Shown: one piece after another, positions 7,119 through 9,529 of the stretch
How positions within the stretch are numbered: position 1 is the stretch's first letter
Layout: each line of letters opens with the position of its first letter
NCBI GenBank assembly: GCA_039804245.1
Contig: JBDLWO010000009.1
Span: forward strand, 1-9,529
Source of the DNA: M3007 sp039804245
Lineage (GTDB): Bacteria > Bacteroidota > Bacteroidia > Chitinophagales > Saprospiraceae
DNA length: 9,529 bases
Direction of reading: 5' to 3'
Made by a program: the position numbers and the translations under genes
Notes under the pieces: model-generated
What the model was told of the DNA's origin: nothing
Databases searched by the model: none
The model's input: the letters and a program-made list of their open reading frames with translations, nothing else

Positions 7119-7191
7119 GTGTAATTCAATTTTTGGCAAAGGTCAGCAGGCGGTGGGGGCTGGAATAGAATGGGGTTGCCCGGGGGCTTAC
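7011..7191 (-). mobile_element. IS66-family end fragment, copy 1 (minus strand)
   Basis: Read on the minus strand, the fragment begins at 7191 with GTAAGCCCCCGGGCAACCCC; a terminal GTAA is characteristic of IS66-family inverted repeats. It runs through a 70-base leader into the start of a TnpA-like gene and stops at about 7011, where the similarity to TnpA ends. The rest of the element (remaining tnpA, tnpB, tnpC, other end) is missing. Bases 7099-7191 are repeated in inverted orientation at 9114-9205. The truncated side lies only about 10 bases beyond the stop of the beta-helix gene. Confidence 0.7.
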
Positions 7192-7231
7192 CGCCAAAAA
7201 ATCGCAGTCCAGCATTGATTTTTCCCAATTC

Positions 7232-7268
7232 CCGGGCAGCAATGCTGCAACATTGCTGCCCGGTTTCT
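7232..7268 (+). terminator. Strong GC-rich hairpin with T-rich tail, just upstream of the beta-propeller gene
   Basis: CCGGGCAGCAATG (7232-7244) pairs perfectly with 7251-7263 around CTGCAA, and TTTCTTC follows. This is a good intrinsic terminator on the + strand and would stop transcription arriving from the beta-helix gene 230 bases upstream. It ends only 20 bases before ATG 7284, so unless the promoter lies inside that gap it is also part of the next gene's leader, where it could act as an attenuator. The minus-strand flank is less T-rich. Confidence 0.6.
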
Positions 7269-7283
7269 TCAAATCCATGCATC

Positions 7284-8888
7284 ATGAACAGATATTTCCT
7301 ACCCTTCGCTTTTTACCTGATAGCCTGCACAAATGGCCTCGCCCAATCCTACGGAACGTTCCTGAAATCATTCGACCCCAATCCTCAGGATACGTATGTA
7401 TTCGACAAAGGCACCAACATCTGGAGCATCGGTAATTATTTATATGTTGTAAACGGCTTTGTAAACCCGCAAGGCGGCAGAAGCCAGCAATTGTTTAAAA
7501 TTGATGCCACAACCAGGGAAATCGTCAAACAAATTTCTATGGAAGGCCCGCAGGGAGATATCGTAGTATCCGAGCGAGGAGGATATTGCGTTACCGCAGA
7601 TGAATACGTGTACTTGACGGGTGGATGGCGTGATTACGTCGCAATGCGAATGAGAACATTTGTTGCTAAATTGGACAATGATTTGAATATAGACTGGGTC
7701 AACTATTACCCTGATTTATCATCTGGCCTCAATGTTTATGGCGATGCCATCTCTGAAACTTTGAGTGGTGGTATTTTACTTTATCTGGTCGAGGGTAATC
7801 CCACGGTGTCGAATCCATGGCAATCCAACCCGGCTAGACTTCGCATCGTAAAAACCGATCAGTCGGGTCAGCTCATTTTCAACAAGATAATTCCCGACAC
7901 ATTTAACCTAACTTACGGTTTTGGCCACCTTTCCCGTACAGATGACGGTAATTTCCTTTTAGCCTCAAATATTTATGACATTTATGAACACCCGATTTTC
8001 GGCACCTATTTTTACACTGCCATTGTCCACAAGATTGACAGCAATGCCAACCCAATATGGAGCCGGTTAATCAACCGTAACCAATTCAATATACAAGCCC
8101 CGATTTCCACAACGCTCACCGGCGGCGGCGGAGCGGTAATGTGGAGCAGGGATACTTTTGCATCAGACCCGGAAATCTCATTCGAGGTAAATGAATTGCA
8201 CCGGCTCAATAGCGACGGTGAAACCCTTTGGACGCATGAATGGAACAATAAATCAATACGTTATACTTATCGGATCATAACAGCAAATAATGGAGATATA
8301 CTTGGATGCGGCGCCTATTCCCATGAAGGCAAAGGAAAAACCTGGCTTTTCCGCGTAACTCAGGATGGCGATCTGTTATGGGAGCGACACTATTCAGACT
8401 CGATCCAACGGCCCTGGTCTCCGCAATTGGAAATGCTCGATCTGTGCGAAATGGCCGACGGACGTATTGCCGCCGCAGGAATCGTATTTGATACTACTTC
8501 AGTCGGCTCGCTCAACTCAAACGTGGGCATTTTGGTTGTTGATGCAAATGGATGTCTCTCACCGGACTGCACTGGATTGAATCAATACATTACAGGCGCT
8601 TTCGAACCTGTTCTTAAATCTCCATCCCTTCCTCAACTACTTTGTTCGCCGGTTCCTGCCACTGATTTCGTTTCCGTTAAACTCCCGTATGAAATTGTTG
8701 GCGGGCAAAAAAAGAAGCTACTTAATTGTTACGATGTACAGGGAAACCTTGTGAGTCAAATTAATTGGGAAGATTCAAGTGCGGAGCAACAAATTGATGT
8801 CGTCAATTGGCTATCCGGAACATATCAACTTGTTTTTTGGGCTGGTAGACGTCCAGTATTTAGTGGCAAAATAATCGTTCAACATTAA
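7284..8888 (+). CDS. Secreted beta-propeller-like repeat protein with degenerate T9SS-like C-terminus
   Basis: A protein of 534 residues starting with signal peptide MNRYFLPFAFYLIACTNGLA, cleaved near LAQ. The frame is open upstream to 7170, but only ATG 7284 puts the signal peptide at the N-terminus. The body has repeated blade-like units of the form 'hhh+hD.dG...W...y': FVAKLDNDLNIDW (about residue 126), RIVKTDQSGQLIF (about 187), IVHKIDSNANPIW (about 247), LHRLNSDGETLW (about 305) and WLFRVTQDGDLLW (about 354). These resemble the PQQ-like/delta-60 type beta-propellers of Bacteroidota. VVDANGCLSPDC near 417 marks the usual domain end. The last 80 residues follow the T9SS type A layout, but the usual YPNPATD is CSPVPATDF and the terminal strand is FSGKIIVQH. 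No catalytic residues were seen; a binding or structural surface role is inferred. It is bracketed by inverted IS66 fragments. Confidence 0.8.
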   Translation: MNRYFLPFAFYLIACTNGLAQSYGTFLKSFDPNPQDTYVFDKGTNIWSIGNYLYVVNGFVNPQGGRSQQLFKIDATTREIVKQISMEGPQGDIVVSERGGYCVTADEYVYLTGGWRDYVAMRMRTFVAKLDNDLNIDWVNYYPDLSSGLNVYGDAISETLSGGILLYLVEGNPTVSNPWQSNPARLRIVKTDQSGQLIFNKIIPDTFNLTYGFGHLSRTDDGNFLLASNIYDIYEHPIFGTYFYTAIVHKIDSNANPIWSRLINRNQFNIQAPISTTLTGGGGAVMWSRDTFASDPEISFEVNELHRLNSDGETLWTHEWNNKSIRYTYRIITANNGDILGCGAYSHEGKGKTWLFRVTQDGDLLWERHYSDSIQRPWSPQLEMLDLCEMADGRIAAAGIVFDTTSVGSLNSNVGILVVDANGCLSPDCTGLNQYITGAFEPVLKSPSLPQLLCSPVPATDFVSVKLPYEIVGGQKKKLLNCYDVQGNLVSQINWEDSSAEQQIDVVNWLSGTYQLVFWAGRRPVFSGKIIVQH

Positions 8889-8900
8889 AACACCCAGTAT

Positions 8901-9113
8901 GAGCGTGTTCGGGAATTTAATTTGGCTTATACGTTTATTCGCTGAAGCATAATAGTCATAATGGTAAAAATGAGCCATGCTACCGAAGATTGTGTGGTAT
9001 GTTCATAATCTTTAACGATCCTGCGAAAGAAATTCGTCCAAGAAATTGTCCGCTCCACCACCCAAAGTTCAGCAATCGGCACAAATTCTTTAGCACTTTC
9101 GGATCAAGAAGCC
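8901..9113 (-). mobile_element. IS5-family element fragment (3' end)
   Basis: The fragment contains the C-terminal part of an IS5-type transposase gene on the minus strand. About 25 bases beyond its stop, the + strand sequence GAGCGTGTTCGGGAATTTAA starting at 8901 has the look of an IS5-type terminal repeat, but the other end is absent so it cannot be confirmed. The interior side ends at about 9113, exactly where the IS66 copy 2 terminal sequence begins, which suggests the IS66 element once inserted into this IS5 copy. Confidence 0.55.
8927..9103 (-). pseudogene. IS5-family transposase C-terminal remnant
   Basis: Read on the minus strand, 58 residues precede the stop at 8927-8929. They include AKEFVPIAELWVVERTISW, then FFRRIVKDYEHTT, then a hydrophobic helix ending IMLQRINV. 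This is the end of the DDE domain in IS5-family transposases, where 'RWVVERTfaWl...RRL.kDYE.t...s.a.i..a.i.lmL.R' is typical; the E of VVER is the likely last catalytic acid. Leu replaces the usual Arg before WVVER. An in-frame stop at 9104-9106 closes the frame upstream, and no further IS5 sequence follows. The piece is about a fifth to a quarter of a normal transposase. Confidence 0.75.
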
Positions 9114-9205
9114 GCAAGCACCCGCCAAACCCCATCTATTCCAATCCCCACCGCCTGCTGACTTTTGCCAAAAATTGAATTACACCTGGCAAGAAGCAGG
9201 TCAGG
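9114..9205 (+). mobile_element. IS66-family end fragment, copy 2 (inverted relative to copy 1)
   Basis: This stretch aligns with the reverse complement of 7099-7191. By hand count there are about 11 mismatches and one 1-base gap over 93 positions, with a perfect core TTTGCCAAAAATTGAATTAC. The terminal GTAAGC of copy 1 is GCAAGC here, and the tnpA start ATG is CTG at 9186-9188. Similarity ends after the codons for about seven tnpA residues. The copy is therefore older or more decayed than copy 1 and has lost its start codon. It abuts the IS5 fragment on the left and an IS21-like end on the right. Confidence 0.7.
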
Positions 9206-9211
9206 AGATAT

Positions 9212-9250
9212 TGTACCCCAAAGTGTACCTGTAAAGTGAAAAAGCGTACC
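9212..9250. mobile_element. IS21-like terminal repeat cluster
   Basis: GTACC occurs three times, at 9213, 9225 and 9246, interleaved with AAAGTG at 9220 and 9233 and GTGAAAAAGCG after it. IS21-family ends carry several short repeats of this kind next to a terminal TG, here TGTACCCC at 9212. No istA or istB coding sequence follows, so at most this is a solo end. The assignment rests on pattern memory and is tentative; a chance repeat cluster is possible. Confidence 0.35.
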
Positions 9251-9378
9251 TTGATCCCGATTGGCTCCATAGTAAGTAAATGGAATACACAAACCAGCCA
9301 ACACAGGATTCCTGACAGAAGGGCCGTTTCCAGACTGCTCTCCGTTTCGAGTATATCAATATCTTTGCTGCCGCATAA
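9251..9378. other. Stretch without a recognisable gene
   Basis: No family, hairpin or convincing frame was recognised between the IS21-like end and the last reading frame. Open frames on both strands run across the junctions of different insertion-sequence pieces and are therefore not credible genes. Confidence 0.4.
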
Positions 9379-9529
9379 TTTGGGCACTTTTGCTGTCGAA
9401 GAATGGAGGCAAGCTCAGTTTCTTTTCCAAGTGGAAAAGGAACGGTTCAGACACAAACAAATTCTCTAGATTCAGGCATCTACTTTTACTCAATGAATGG
9501 GTTCATGGCGGATAGAATTGTAATCAATC
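9379..9529 (+). pseudogene. Fragment resembling the C-terminus of a T9SS cargo protein (runs off window)
   Basis: The frame opens after a stop at 9376-9378. It contains EASSVSF, then TVQTQTNSLDSGIYFYSM, then NGFMADRIVIN up to the window end. 'LDSGIYFY....NG......IVIN' is the signature of the last strands of a type A sorting domain. The upstream YPNP motif and the rest of the protein are not seen in this frame or the neighbouring ones, so I read it as an orphaned or frameshifted 3' end of a gene cut off by the insertion-sequence debris. Its own stop would lie shortly beyond the window. Confidence 0.5.

Noticed and set aside
7170..7283. Upstream extension of the beta-propeller gene to 7170
   Set aside because: It would place 38 residues before a clear signal peptide, and crosses the IS66 terminus and the strong hairpin; ATG 7284 is the credible start.
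9136..9387. 83-codon minus-strand frame with hydrophobic stretches, possible membrane protein
   Set aside because: It runs across the junction between the IS66 copy and the IS21-like end, so it is a chance frame.
9236..9469. 77-codon plus-strand frame
   Set aside because: It starts within the IS21-like repeats and overlaps the sorting-domain-like frame in another phase; the latter has the recognisable pattern.
1..9529. tRNA, rRNA or CRISPR features
   Set aside because: No cloverleaf-like sequence, rRNA segment or regularly spaced direct repeat was seen on either strand.

Overview
The window reads as a chromosomal stretch from a member of the Bacteroidota, most like the Saprospiria/Chitinophagales side of the phylum. 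All four long genes are secreted proteins, and the C-termini look like type A sorting domains of the type IX secretion system (T9SS). SprB-type repeats, a dockerin-like domain and candidate TAnnTTTG -7 promoter boxes fit the same assignment. No ribosomal or other phylogenetic marker is present, so the placement rests on these family features.

Layout, left to right, all main genes on the + strand: (1) the C-terminal part of a beta-lactamase-fold serine hydrolase with a T9SS tail (1-650); (2) a small DUF1905 protein 43 bases later (694-996), followed by a terminator hairpin; (3) a gene-poor stretch (997-1468) with a 16-bp perfect palindrome, two candidate promoters and a 25-codon reading frame that looks like an orphan signal peptide; (4) an 819-residue secreted protein with a dockerin-like pair of calcium loops, a cohesin-like beta domain and a T9SS tail (1469-3928); (5) a 119-base spacer packed with perfect inverted repeats (3929-4047); (6) a 984-residue secreted protein made of a parallel beta-helix, four SprB-type repeats and a T9SS tail (4048-7002); (7) an IS66-family end with a truncated tnpA on the minus strand, beginning about 10 bases after that stop codon, then a strong hairpin (7011-7263); (8) a 534-residue secreted protein built of beta-propeller-like repeats with a weak T9SS-like tail (7284-8888); (9) a graveyard of insertion-sequence pieces: IS5-family transposase C-terminus (minus strand), a second IS66 end in inverted orientation, an IS21-like end, and last a fragment that reads like the end of another T9SS cargo protein (8901-9529).

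The genes do not form an obvious metabolic pathway. They look like a set of cell-surface or released proteins (adhesion, scaffold or polymer binding, hydrolysis) exported by the same T9SS, whose machinery is not encoded here. The most unusual aspects are the inverted IS66 scars bracketing the last complete gene, the multi-hairpin leaders just upstream of two of the secreted-protein genes, and the presence of dockerin-like and cohesin-like modules in one polypeptide.
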